Below the pieces are notes generated by a model. It saw only the letters and a program-made list of their open reading frames with translations. It made no database searches and was not told the DNA's origin. A stretch of 64,000 nucleotides of DNA, taken from positions 900,501 through 964,500 of the forward strand of contig NZ_CP038255.1 in NCBI RefSeq assembly GCF_004564135.1, given 5' to 3'. A program made the translations under genes and the position numbers. This document shows positions 11,001 through 18,881 of this stretch, piece after piece. This stretch comes from Terasakiella sp. SH-1. Its GTDB lineage: Bacteria > Pseudomonadota > Alphaproteobacteria > Rhodospirillales > Terasakiellaceae. Within the stretch, counting starts at the first letter, position 1. Each line of letters begins with the position of its first letter.

Positions 11001-11184
11001 GCTCGGCATCTTCTGGTGAAATACCGTCATGGCTGGCAACGACATAGATGATGGGGATGTTAATGTCTGGATCGGACTCTTTGGGGATGGTGTTATAGGC
11101 AACAGACCCGGTAATGAGGATCAGCAGCAACGTTAAAATAACGGTGCGTGAATGACCCAGTGCTGCTTCAATTGCATTTTTCAT
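8047..11184 (-). CDS. RND efflux transporter permease
   Basis: A complete 1045-residue inner-membrane RND pump. An N-terminal helix (VILTLLLILITGSVAYN) is followed by the first porter domain, a six-helix bundle around residues 335-480 with the proton-relay type segment ILAVGMLVDGAVVVTEYADRK, a second porter domain, and a final bundle near 860-1030. It resembles the multidrug/solvent (HAE) type more than metal pumps, but the substrate is unknown. Its adaptor gene ends 3 bases upstream, so the two are one operon. No outer-membrane channel gene is adjacent. Confidence 0.93.
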   Translation of the reverse strand: MKNAIEAALGHSRTVILTLLLILITGSVAYNTIPKESDPDINIPIIYVVASHDGISPEDAERLILRPLEQELRTIEGVKEMRSTGYEGGGNVTLEFEAGFDADKALDDVREKVDLAKSELPDETEDPTVHEVNFSLFPVLVVTIAGEVPERTLVKLARDLQDAIEAIPTVLEAEIAGDRDEIVEIIIDPARVELYGLTPAQAMNMVTSSNKLVAAGSQDTGKGRFAVKVPGLYESVFDIKAQPLKVDGDAVVKLGDIADVRRTFVDATSFARVNGKPAIALEVSKRTGENIIETIERVRRVVDLEHSLWPQALQENIQVSYSQDRSNQIRTMLADLQNNVLSAILLVMVVVVAALGLRTAGLVGIAIPGSFLTGILVISALDMTMNIVVLFSLILAVGMLVDGAVVVTEYADRKMIEGLHRRKAYGLAAQRMAWPITASTATTLAAFLPLLFWPGIVGEFMKFLPITLIATLSASLLMALVFVPTLGSLFGKASQAVPDLSEIAPDKETDLSKLSGLTGRYVHLLQKALRHPAKILGGAVAVLVLVQVVYGNFGKGVEFFPEVEPENAKVNVRARGNLSVWEQKEIVELVEARILPMTEFKTVYTRIGKEQNSEEAEDIIGSVSLEFKDWQDRRPANEILADIAKRTADIPGIEIDFRKQEEGPPTGKPVNIQLSSRYTDLLPAAIATIRTGLEQMDGMMNFEDSRPLPGIDWELKVDRAQAAKFGADIGLVGNFIQMTTTGLKLGEYRPDDTDDEVEIRARFPIADRTIDQLEDIRINSEAGSVPISTFVQTTAEPRVGNVNRVDGFRVMAVKADVLPGVNVDAKLKEIKDWLKTQKIDPRIKVEFKGEDEEQRKAEAFLSKAFGVALFIMAIILVTQFNSFYSAFLILSAVIMSTIGVFIGLLITGQPFGIVMGGIGVIALAGIVVNNNIVLIDTFDRLKHETGTVFDAIVLTGAQRMRPVLLTTVTTMLGLLPMVMQLNIDFFTREISSGAPSTQWWVQLSTAIVFGLGFATILTLVVTPCALMVRANVQEWYKNRKKSSQK

Positions 11185-11187
11185 CGC

Positions 11188-12258
11188 TTATTGTTCCTCA
11201 GCACTGACCAGTTGCCCGGTTTTAACATATTCCTGCCCCCGGATGATGATACGTGCACGGGCAGGAAGGCCGGATACCCAGATCCCTTTGACTGTATCTT
11301 CAATCAGGTTGACGGGGTGAAATTCAACTTGATCCGTTGCATTAACAGTCTTTACCCCAATAACACCTTGATCAGATAAGGTTAAAATGGATGGAGAGAG
11401 TAAATAAGCCGATTGTGTCCCAACTTGGAGGTGCAGCTTGGCTGTAAGACCGGCTGTGATTTCATGGTTCGGATTATCGGCTTCCATTTCTACCTTATAG
11501 GTTCGCGCTGTACTGTTGCTGGTGGAGGCAACATAGCGAATGATCCCTTCAATAGATCGACCGTTATTGAGGATCGCTGTCGCAGCTTGCCCGTCTGCAA
11601 TTTTGGTAATGTGGTTTTCCGGAATGTCAGCGGCAATGACAATGGGGGAAAGGTCAACCAGTGTTGCCACAGATTGGCCGGTGGAAAGATAATCCCCCAC
11701 CTCAATCATATGATCGTCCAGTTTGCCGGGAAATGGGGCCTTGATTTCAATGTGGGCAAGGTCAAGCTGGGCATTTCTAAGTTCTGCTTTGGCAGCATTC
11801 AGCAGGCTTTCGGCTTCGGCCAGTTTGGTTTGGGAACGAAAGCTTTTTTGTGAAAGCTTGCGCGAGGCTTCAAATTCAAGCTGGCGAAAACGCACAGCAC
11901 TTTGTGCACTTTGTAAGCGACGGTTACGGTCATCGACTTTCAGGCGGGCAATCACATCACCTTTTTTGACAAAGGTGCCCTTTTCAATCAGCAGTTCTTT
12001 AACCTCACCAGCGGTTTGGGCTTTGATTTCAATGGTGCGGTTGGCTTGGGTTTGACCATAAATTTTAACAATGTCCCGGTGGTCTATAGCCTGTTGGGAA
12101 GAGACTAGCACATGGACTTTTTTTGGCGTTTTTTGATCCTCTAAATCCTGAATGACAGTGGTTGCATCCTCTTTAAACAGGCCCGAAAGCAGCCACAAGG
12201 AGATGGCAAGCGCAATGGAAATAGCAATCACAATGGATTTATTGATCGGTAACGTCAT
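11188..12258 (-). CDS. RND efflux periplasmic adaptor (membrane fusion protein)
   Basis: Links the RND permease to an outer-membrane channel. From the ATG at 12258 the protein is about 356 residues: a membrane anchor (SIVIAISIALAISLWLLSGL), a lipoyl half-motif (IEIKAQTAGEVKELLIEKGTFVKKGD), a helical hairpin around residues 100-160, the second lipoyl half (IEIKAPFPGKLDD) and beta-barrel domains. The frame is open 13 codons further upstream but the anchor starts at this methionine and an AAGGG precedes it. It is the first gene of the two-gene pump operon. Confidence 0.9.
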   Translation of the reverse strand: MTLPINKSIVIAISIALAISLWLLSGLFKEDATTVIQDLEDQKTPKKVHVLVSSQQAIDHRDIVKIYGQTQANRTIEIKAQTAGEVKELLIEKGTFVKKGDVIARLKVDDRNRRLQSAQSAVRFRQLEFEASRKLSQKSFRSQTKLAEAESLLNAAKAELRNAQLDLAHIEIKAPFPGKLDDHMIEVGDYLSTGQSVATLVDLSPIVIAADIPENHITKIADGQAATAILNNGRSIEGIIRYVASTSNSTARTYKVEMEADNPNHEITAGLTAKLHLQVGTQSAYLLSPSILTLSDQGVIGVKTVNATDQVEFHPVNLIEDTVKGIWVSGLPARARIIIRGQEYVKTGQLVSAEEQ

Positions 12259-12398
12259 GGTATGTGCCCTTTTTACAACTTGTGCACTATATATCACGGT
12301 GCGTGTTAAAATTCTGTGAAGGGTTTCACAGAGAAACGAGGTTGAAAACGGAAGAGAAACAAGTTTTTTGAGAGGAGTCTTTACAAAGTGGTACCGAA

Positions 12399-12929
12399 AT
12401 GCGTATTTTAAGAAATACGGGAAAACACAGTAGTGAAGGCATTGCCAAAGTTATGGGTAAATCGGAATTCCTTAAGGAAATGAAGGTCGATGGCGTGACC
12501 TTTATCATCCGTGATGCGGATGAAAAAGACTTGCCTGCTGTTACTGACCTGCATGCCTATAATACCGGACAGCATAAGCCTGATTACTGGGCTGAAACCT
12601 ATCATCGCTATGGGGATTCCAACGAGGGCTTTTTCTATGTCTGTGAAATTGATGGTACTTTTGCAGGCTTTATCATTGGTGAAGTGCGCGCCTGGGAGTT
12701 CGGTTCAGAACCTTGTGGTTGGGTCTATACCATTGGGGTGAACCCGGAAATGCGCCTTAAGCAAGTGGGGACCCGTTTGTTTGAAACCGTCTGTGAACAG
12801 TTCCGCAAGGCAGGTGTGGGGCAGGCCCGTACCATGTTGCATCGTAAAGATAACCTGAACCTTAGTTTTTTTCGAAGCCAGGGCATGATGGGTGGTCCTT
12901 ACATCGAACTTGAAATGCCGCTGGATTGA
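12399..12929 (+). CDS. GNAT family N-acetyltransferase
   Basis: A single-domain acetyltransferase of 176 residues, or fewer if translation starts at the later ATG at 12453. The GNAT fold is indicated by IIRDADEKDLPAV at the start, a beta strand with FAGFIIGE, then VYTIGVNPEMRLKQVGTRLFE, which is the acetyl-CoA loop with a poorly conserved Q/R-x-x-G-x-G/A form (RLKQVGTRL), and FFRSQGM near the end. Substrate unknown. The Rrf2 regulator follows after 10 bases, so the pair is likely one operon. Confidence 0.8.
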   Translation: MRILRNTGKHSSEGIAKVMGKSEFLKEMKVDGVTFIIRDADEKDLPAVTDLHAYNTGQHKPDYWAETYHRYGDSNEGFFYVCEIDGTFAGFIIGEVRAWEFGSEPCGWVYTIGVNPEMRLKQVGTRLFETVCEQFRKAGVGQARTMLHRKDNLNLSFFRSQGMMGGPYIELEMPLD

Positions 12930-12939
12930 GGGACATGGT

Positions 12940-13380
12940 ATGAAACTTCAAAAAGCGACATATTGTGCTCTTTATGCGGTTCTGGAATTGGCCCGTGATC
13001 CAGATGTACAGCTTTCCGCAACAGATATTGCTGAAAAATACAATATTTCCGCCAATCATTTGGCGAAGGTTTTGCGGGATCTGGGCCGGGCCGGGCTGGT
13101 TGAATCTGTCCGTGGGGCAGGCGGGGGCTATCGTTTTTCCGGTAATTTGAAACGCACCACTCTTTTTGATGTGATCCATCTTTTTGAAGATGTCGGTGGG
13201 GAAAATGAGCGCAGCCGTGATGCGCAGGCCGATACAGATATTGGTAATGCACTGAATATGGTGCTGACAGAGATTGACGAGATTGCCCTTGCGACCCTTG
13301 GGTCCATTACGATTGGCACCTTGTTGAAAACCATGCGCTGGCGTAATGAACGTGCAGAGCGTGATGAGGCGAAAGCTTAG
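12940..13380 (+). CDS. Rrf2 family transcriptional regulator without the Fe-S cysteines
   Basis: The 146-residue protein starts at the ATG at 12940 (MKLQKATYCALYAVLELA), the classic Rrf2 beginning with a winged helix (IAEKYNISANHLAKVLRDL, then a wing with GAGGGYRFS). The region that carries the three cluster-binding cysteines in IscR and NsrR has none here, so it is unlikely to bind an iron-sulfur cluster in that way. Its stop codon is TAG, and the last base belongs to the repeat element inserted immediately after it; without the insertion the stop would be TAA. Probably regulates its own operon with the GNAT gene. Confidence 0.88.
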   Translation: MKLQKATYCALYAVLELARDPDVQLSATDIAEKYNISANHLAKVLRDLGRAGLVESVRGAGGGYRFSGNLKRTTLFDVIHLFEDVGGENERSRDAQADTDIGNALNMVLTEIDEIALATLGSITIGTLLKTMRWRNERAERDEAKA

Positions 13381-13646
13381 GGCGTAAACTCATAAAATAG
13401 ACTTGCTTTGGTTTCCCTAAAATATAGGCAAGACAAGGCAAAGGCTTGCAGGAAGTACTTGTACTTTCAAAAGACTTTAACGCAGTAATGCCTATATTTT
13501 AGGGAAATCCCGTAAGAGACGGGATGTATTTGAGGATAGAGCTGCGTTATAAAACCCTTAAGGTGCTTGCACTTCTGCGGGGTTCATGCCTTGTCTATCC
13601 TCAAATACATCTCCGCCAAACAAGTCTATTTTATGAGTTTACGCCC
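13380..13646 (-). mobile_element. three-armed MITE-like repeat, family 1 copy A
   Basis: A 267 bp non-coding element flanked by TA at 13378-13379 and 13647-13648. Its 26 bp ends (GGGCGTAAACTCATAAAA...) are inverted repeats. Inside are two further long inverted repeats, forming two hairpin arms. It is the reverse complement of the copies at 41681 and 52867. The TA duplication and small size suggest mobilisation by an IS630/mariner-type transposase, which is not in this window. Confidence 0.9.
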
Positions 13647-13777
13647 TAAGAGAAAAGAGCCGTAATCTTTGGTTGCGTTATAAAAAACGTGATAAGTCCT
13701 TCAAAAACAGATAGACTATTTATATCTGAATAGGAACAGGTCTTATCGGTTTTTAACCTAAAGCTGGAGGTGCGTCT

Positions 13778-16700
13778 ATGATCGCGGCCCCATCTGAACA
13801 TGGGCAGTCAAAGAAAAGGCTCTATCTGCGATCTTTCGCAGCGCTGGTTTTTGGGTTATCGCTTACAGGTTTACTCAGTTATTATGTCTTGCAGCTTCAA
13901 TTTGAACAGGGACAAAAAAGACGTGAGGTGTTGTCCAATGAATATGTTCAGGCTTTTGCTGCGGAGCTGAAAAAAAGCTCAAACCTTCTGGTGCCAATAG
14001 CCGGTCAATTTTTCGTTGAGGCTGAACAGCCTGAAAAAGAGGATATTCGCGCTGCGTTACAACGGGTGAAGCCCTTGTTGGCTGGGTTAACGCTTCAAGA
14101 CGGCTACCGGCATCTTGCCTGGGCTCCTTTATGGATGGAGAGAGAAGAGGGCCTTTATGATGATATTGTCACCTTAAATGCTTTAGACCAACAGCACACA
14201 GGGGACTTTATTTGGGACCATCAGGCCAAGTGGCAGTCCAGTATTGCAAAACCCGAAATTCAGGATAGTGTTGTTTTTGGACTGGATGTCGTTGAAGAGC
14301 AGGGGACGGCCTATCTTGTGGTTGGACAGCCTTTTTTCCAAAAAGCCAGCATGCTCCACAAATCTGGCTCTGGGACGCTGCAACCCGAAGGGTATTTGCT
14401 GGGGTGGCTGGACCTGTCACGTATTATGCGTAAAAGCTGGGATGGTTTCAGGGCACCGAATAATCTGATTTACCTTAAGCTTGAAGGAAAGCAGGGCCAA
14501 GACGTCTATATTGCCTATCAATCCGGTCTGGTGGAAAGAACGGATGGTCATAACCTCCATGAAGCGGCATCTTTCAGACAGCATGTCTCTTTTGGTACAG
14601 CCGGATTTCATATGGAGCTTTCCCTTGTGGCTTTGCAGGATAAGGACCAAGGGGTTTTGCATGACTTACACTGGATTGTTTTGTTGGTTGGTGTTGGCAC
14701 AACCCTTTTATGGTGCGTGTTACTGGCCTTTATGGGGCGTCATAAGCACGAGCGCGATGCTTCGCGTAATTCCCTTGAAAGTTATAACCTGCAACTGGAA
14801 CAAGAAGCCAAGCAACGCCGCATGATCGAAGGCGTGTTGCGGATGAATGAAGCGCGCTGGCATTATGTGGTGGACAATTTGCCGATTGCTCTGTTTGCGC
14901 TGGATGGACAAGGGGTTTTTACGCTGGGGGAAGGGCGTGGACTGGCGGCTTTGGGCATGGACAGTGAAACGATTGAAGGCCAAACGGCTTTTGATGTGTT
15001 TAAGGGCCATCCTGATATTCTTAATTGTTGCCGTGAATGTTTGTCTGGCGAAGAACGCCGGGCGATTTTTGCCATTAACCGTCACTGGATTGAGATGCGT
15101 TTCTCACCGGTTTTAAAGGCCCCGGATGAATATGATGGTTTGATCTGTGTGGCGATTGATGTCACCGAAGAACAATATACCCAGCAAAACCTGGATAAAG
15201 CCAACCTTCATCTGCGCAGTTTGCTGGATAATATGCCGGTTGGGGTCGTGTTCGTGCGTGACGGGGTTATTCAATGGTGTTCGTCTCAACTTGAAGCCAT
15301 GTTTGGTTTTGGGCGTGGACAGTTGGTTGGGCGCAGTCCTGAGGTCTTTTATAGCGACCCGTCCAGTTTTCAAGATGCTCTTCTCTATAGTCGCCCAAAG
15401 CTGCAGGAAAACCAGGTGGTCGAGCTGTCCCCCTTATTGCGCAGGCAAGAGGGGGAGCGTTTTCATGGCAAGTTAATTGGACGTGTTATTGACCCTAAAA
15501 ATTATCAGGCCGGAAGCTTGTGGGTTGTACAGGATCTGACAAAAACGATTGCCGAAGAAAAGCAGCGTCGTTTATCCAAAACCGTTTTCGATAATGTGAT
15601 GGAAGGGGTGATGGTCTCGGATGCACAAAACCGTATTGTCTTTGTCAATCAGGCTTTTCAAAGCATCACAGGGTATCAAGAAGAGGAAATTTTAGGTCAT
15701 AACCCGTCTTTGCTCAGTTCCGGTAAGCATGATCATGAATTTTATCAGGCCATGTGGGGCTGTCTTGAAACAGACGGGCGTTGGTCGGGCGAGATTTGGA
15801 ACCGCCGCAAAAATGGGGAAAGTTATCTGGAATGGTTAACCATTACGGCCCATAAAAATGGTGAGGGTGAGATCGAAGAATATGTGGCGGTTTTTAGCGA
15901 CATTACTATTCATCGTGAAAATCAGGAACAGCTCAGTTATCAGGCAAATTATGACCATTTGACGGGATTGCCGAACAGGCGCTTGCTGAGTGACCGGTTT
16001 CAACAGGCCGCAGCAATGGCGGACCGGGAAGAAAAGCCGTTTGCGCTGGTCTATATGGATGTGGATAATTTTAAATTTTTCAATGAAAGTCTCGGGCATG
16101 GGACGGGGGATGTGATCTTAAAAGAGGTTGCGCGCCGTCTGGACCATGTTGTGCGCAGTGCAGATACCATTGCCCGTGTCAGCGGTGATGAATTTATCTT
16201 GCTGTTATTGGGGGCAGGGGATGAAGCTGCGGCAAGCCGGGCGGTGACAAATCTGTTTCATGCGTTAAAAGCTCCTTTTAAATTGAGTGGTTTACAGCAG
16301 GAAGTCAGCCTTTCAGCCAGCAGTGGCATTGCGCTTTATCCCAGTGATGGTAAGGACTTATCGGAATTAATCCGCAAGGCAGATGCCGCTCTTTACCATG
16401 CCAAGGAACATGAGCGTGGCAGCTTTATGTTCTTTACAGAAGAAATGAATGTGCGGGCACAGGAACGTGTCCGGCTGGAAAACCGTTTGCGCCATGCTTT
16501 GGAAGAAGATCAATTTTCGATGCATTACCAGCCCAAAGTGAATGCGAAAACCGGAGAGATTATCGGGGCTGAAGCTTTAATCCGCTGGGAAGATCCAGAA
16601 CATGGGCTGATCGGGCCGGATAAATTCATCCCGCTGGCAGAAGAAACAGGTTTGATCCTGCCTATTGGTGAATGGGTCTTTCGAACAGTGTGTTCACAAA

Positions 16701-17245
16701 TCCGAAAATGGAAAGAGACAGGTGTTCCAGTGGTGAATGTGGCGGTTAATCTGTCTGGGCGACAGTTTTCAAAACCTGACCTCGCACAGGAGCTGTTGAG
16801 CATCATGGCAGAAGAAGGGGTGGAACCCCATATGCTGGAAATTGAAATTACGGAAAGCTTTATTGCCTCTTCCCATGCGGCCATGACTCAATCCTTGAAC
16901 GCCTTGTCAGACAAAGGGGTCAAGCTGAGTATTGATGATTTTGGGACAGGGTATTCATCTTTGAATTATCTCCATCATTTCCCGCTGGATATTATGAAAA
17001 TTGACCGTTCCTTTATTAATAATATTGAGGATGGGAAGGGGGAGACATCGGAAAAGCTGGCCAAAGCGGTGATTGCCATTGCCAAAAGTATGGATTTGGA
17101 AATTGTCGGTGAAGGGGTGGAAAATAACCAGCAGCTTGAATTCCTGCGCCAAAATGGCTGTGATTACATTCAGGGCTTCTATTTTAGCAAGCCTTTGGCA
17201 GCAGCTGAGTTCGAAAAGCTTTTACTTCGTGGCACAGCGTTGTAG
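13778..17245 (+). CDS. membrane CHASE-PAS-GGDEF-EAL cyclic-di-GMP protein
   Basis: A 1155-residue sensor for cyclic-di-GMP turnover. An N-terminal helix (LVFGLSLTGLLSYYVLQLQ) and a second helix near residue 300 flank a periplasmic CHASE-type domain. Three PAS-like domains follow (about 365-480, 485-600, 605-725), the third with the canonical FVNQAFQSITGY. The GGDEF domain carries SGDEF (active-type) near residue 810, and the EAL domain has EALIRW, EIEITES, DDFGTGYSS and KIDRSF, so both catalytic domains look intact. The start has GGAGG upstream. Confidence 0.92.
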   Translation: MIAAPSEHGQSKKRLYLRSFAALVFGLSLTGLLSYYVLQLQFEQGQKRREVLSNEYVQAFAAELKKSSNLLVPIAGQFFVEAEQPEKEDIRAALQRVKPLLAGLTLQDGYRHLAWAPLWMEREEGLYDDIVTLNALDQQHTGDFIWDHQAKWQSSIAKPEIQDSVVFGLDVVEEQGTAYLVVGQPFFQKASMLHKSGSGTLQPEGYLLGWLDLSRIMRKSWDGFRAPNNLIYLKLEGKQGQDVYIAYQSGLVERTDGHNLHEAASFRQHVSFGTAGFHMELSLVALQDKDQGVLHDLHWIVLLVGVGTTLLWCVLLAFMGRHKHERDASRNSLESYNLQLEQEAKQRRMIEGVLRMNEARWHYVVDNLPIALFALDGQGVFTLGEGRGLAALGMDSETIEGQTAFDVFKGHPDILNCCRECLSGEERRAIFAINRHWIEMRFSPVLKAPDEYDGLICVAIDVTEEQYTQQNLDKANLHLRSLLDNMPVGVVFVRDGVIQWCSSQLEAMFGFGRGQLVGRSPEVFYSDPSSFQDALLYSRPKLQENQVVELSPLLRRQEGERFHGKLIGRVIDPKNYQAGSLWVVQDLTKTIAEEKQRRLSKTVFDNVMEGVMVSDAQNRIVFVNQAFQSITGYQEEEILGHNPSLLSSGKHDHEFYQAMWGCLETDGRWSGEIWNRRKNGESYLEWLTITAHKNGEGEIEEYVAVFSDITIHRENQEQLSYQANYDHLTGLPNRRLLSDRFQQAAAMADREEKPFALVYMDVDNFKFFNESLGHGTGDVILKEVARRLDHVVRSADTIARVSGDEFILLLLGAGDEAAASRAVTNLFHALKAPFKLSGLQQEVSLSASSGIALYPSDGKDLSELIRKADAALYHAKEHERGSFMFFTEEMNVRAQERVRLENRLRHALEEDQFSMHYQPKVNAKTGEIIGAEALIRWEDPEHGLIGPDKFIPLAEETGLILPIGEWVFRTVCSQIRKWKETGVPVVNVAVNLSGRQFSKPDLAQELLSIMAEEGVEPHMLEIEITESFIASSHAAMTQSLNALSDKGVKLSIDDFGTGYSSLNYLHHFPLDIMKIDRSFINNIEDGKGETSEKLAKAVIAIAKSMDLEIVGEGVENNQQLEFLRQNGCDYIQGFYFSKPLAAAEFEKLLLRGTAL

Positions 17246-17284
17246 AGTACGTCCCAAGAAATTGATCTATAAAGGGGACTTTCG

Positions 17285-17800
17285 GTGTTTATTCGTGAAA
17301 AACTTTCACCGCGTGATTTCAAGGAAAAGCTGAAAACGGTCAAACTGTTGAGTTTGGATGTTGATGGCATTCTGACCGATGGCGGGCTTTATTATACCGA
17401 AACCGGTGATGAGCTGCGCAAGTTCAATGTCAAAGACGGGATGGGAATGAAATGTGCCCGTGAAGCCGGGGTTGAGCTTTGTATCATCAGTGCGAGCACA
17501 ACAAATGCCATTCAGGAACGTGGTAAACGTTTGGGCATTCCTCATGTCTATACCGGGGCGAAAAACAAGATCGAGATTTTGCAAAAGATTTGCGATGAAC
17601 TGGGTATCAGCCTCGATAATGTGGCTCATATGGGGGATGATTTGAACGATCTGTCCATTATGGAAAAAATCGGCACACCTATTACCGTGGCTGATGCGAT
17701 TGAAGAGGTGAAAGAGCAGACCATTTACGTTACCCAAAAATGTGGTGGGCAAGGGGCTGTGCGTGAAGTCTGTGACCTTTTGGTTAAGGTGAATTCTTAA
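17285..17800 (+). CDS. KdsC-like HAD phosphatase (KDO 8-phosphate phosphatase type)
   Basis: A 171-residue HAD protein of the small, cap-less C0 type. Motif I is DVDGILTDG (residues ~20-28), motif II falls at IISAS, the conserved lysine is in GAKNKIEIL and motif III/IV is MGDDLND. These fit KdsC, which dephosphorylates KDO 8-phosphate for lipopolysaccharide, and the related C-terminal phosphatase of NeuA-like proteins. It begins with GTG at 17285, preceded by AAGGGGA. It follows the large GGDEF/EAL gene by about 40 bases; no kdsA, kdsB or lpt genes are adjacent, so the exact substrate is inferred. Confidence 0.8.
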   Translation: MFIREKLSPRDFKEKLKTVKLLSLDVDGILTDGGLYYTETGDELRKFNVKDGMGMKCAREAGVELCIISASTTNAIQERGKRLGIPHVYTGAKNKIEILQKICDELGISLDNVAHMGDDLNDLSIMEKIGTPITVADAIEEVKEQTIYVTQKCGGQGAVREVCDLLVKVNS

Positions 17801-17958
17801 AATATCTCTGTAATCTATATGGTTATTATAGTGCTATTTAGCTCATTAAATAAGTAAGTACCCATCTTTTTTAAATGGTTTTAAAAGGCTTGTTTCTGAA
17901 ACCGTGAGTGCTATAGTATGGACCAAAGGGAAGTCGTTGAATAACTACGAGAAGATGC

Positions 17959-18297
17959 ATGACACCTGAACAGCTTGCACGTATCAAACCGAATAAAGAT
18001 CGGATCATCCGTTGTCAGTTTATGAGCATTCTGGCTTATTTAGGCACACTTTGTTTTATCCCGTTAAGCGTGAGTGATGGGGACCAATATATTTTGCTTC
18101 ATGCCCGTCAGGGGTTGATTTTATGGGGGCTGGAACTGTTTGCCACACCACTGTTATTTATTCCCGGTGTGGGGAAAAGCCTGTTTCTGATTATTTTTAT
18201 CCCAATTGTAGGCTTGTCCTTAATGGGGATTCTGGGCGTGTTATTGCGCCGGACATGGCGTTTGCCCTTTGTCTATAGGTTATCTCTGGCGATTTAA
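17959..18297 (+). CDS. small multi-pass membrane protein, MamF/DUF4870-like
   Basis: A 112-residue protein with three hydrophobic segments. The segments ILAYLGTLCFIPL, LLHARQGLILW and LLRRTWRLPF match, from memory, the sequence pattern of the magnetosome membrane protein MamF and the wider DUF4870 family, including the spacing. DUF4870 proteins also occur in non-magnetotactic bacteria, and nothing else nearby looks like a magnetosome gene, so a magnetosome role is only a possibility. It converges on the hemerythrin-like gene. Confidence 0.7.
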   Translation: MTPEQLARIKPNKDRIIRCQFMSILAYLGTLCFIPLSVSDGDQYILLHARQGLILWGLELFATPLLFIPGVGKSLFLIIFIPIVGLSLMGILGVLLRRTWRLPFVYRLSLAI

Positions 18298-18310
18298 ATT
18301 TGGCTAGACC

Positions 18311-18706
18311 TTAGTGTGTCGTGCGAGGCCGGTTTTTGATTTCATCAATCAGGGCGTGATTATTCCACCAATCAGACAAAAGCGTTTTGATTTGGTAGAG
18401 GATATCAGGCTGGCGTTCTTCAAAGGCTTCGCAGATAGAGCAGACTTTTTGCAAGAAGGCAGAATGTTTTGCTTTTTGTATTTCAAGGTTTGAAGCACCG
18501 CGTTCTTCAAGCAGGGCTTCTTCTGCGATCAGGTGGTCAGCATATTCCACCAGTTCCCAGAGGATTTCGGTCACAAGTTCTTCGCTATAATCGTTTTCGT
18601 TTAGGTCATGTAGTTGATTATAAAGCGAGACTATTCTTTTGTTCTTTCGGTCAATTTTATCGTGGCCTGTTCTATGACGGGCATTTTGCCAAGTGATCGT
18701 TTCCAT
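18311..18706 (-). CDS. hemerythrin-like protein with incomplete iron ligands
   Basis: A helical 131-residue protein, start taken at the ATG at 18706 with GGGGG upstream rather than the ATG eight codons earlier, which has no binding site. Bacteriohemerythrin landmarks are visible: GHDKID, DHLIAEE (the H-x3-E pair), KHSAFL and WWNNHALIDE. The family normally has H-x3-H before the FL motif; here the first of these is glutamine (QKAKH), and the last His-Asp spacing is one residue short. It may bind iron or oxygen poorly or serve another role. Confidence 0.75.
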   Translation of the reverse strand: METITWQNARHRTGHDKIDRKNKRIVSLYNQLHDLNENDYSEELVTEILWELVEYADHLIAEEALLEERGASNLEIQKAKHSAFLQKVCSICEAFEERQPDILYQIKTLLSDWWNNHALIDEIKNRPRTTH

Positions 18707-18881
18707 TCGTACCCCCGTACTTCCCAACATCTGATATTTTTATTCTTATTAGGAAGTATCCTAACACTGGGAATAAAAATAAAAAATCCGTAGAAACACC
18801 TTAGACAAAGGTGGCTAAAGCTATCTTTTTGTAGAGAGACTTTAGTAGTTATCCTTAGGCGGTACGGGGGCATGGTCTTCC

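Noticed and set aside
13381-13646. CRISPR array or tandem repeat
   Set aside because: The repeats are inverted, not direct, and there are no regularly spaced units. No CRISPR or cas gene was seen in the window.
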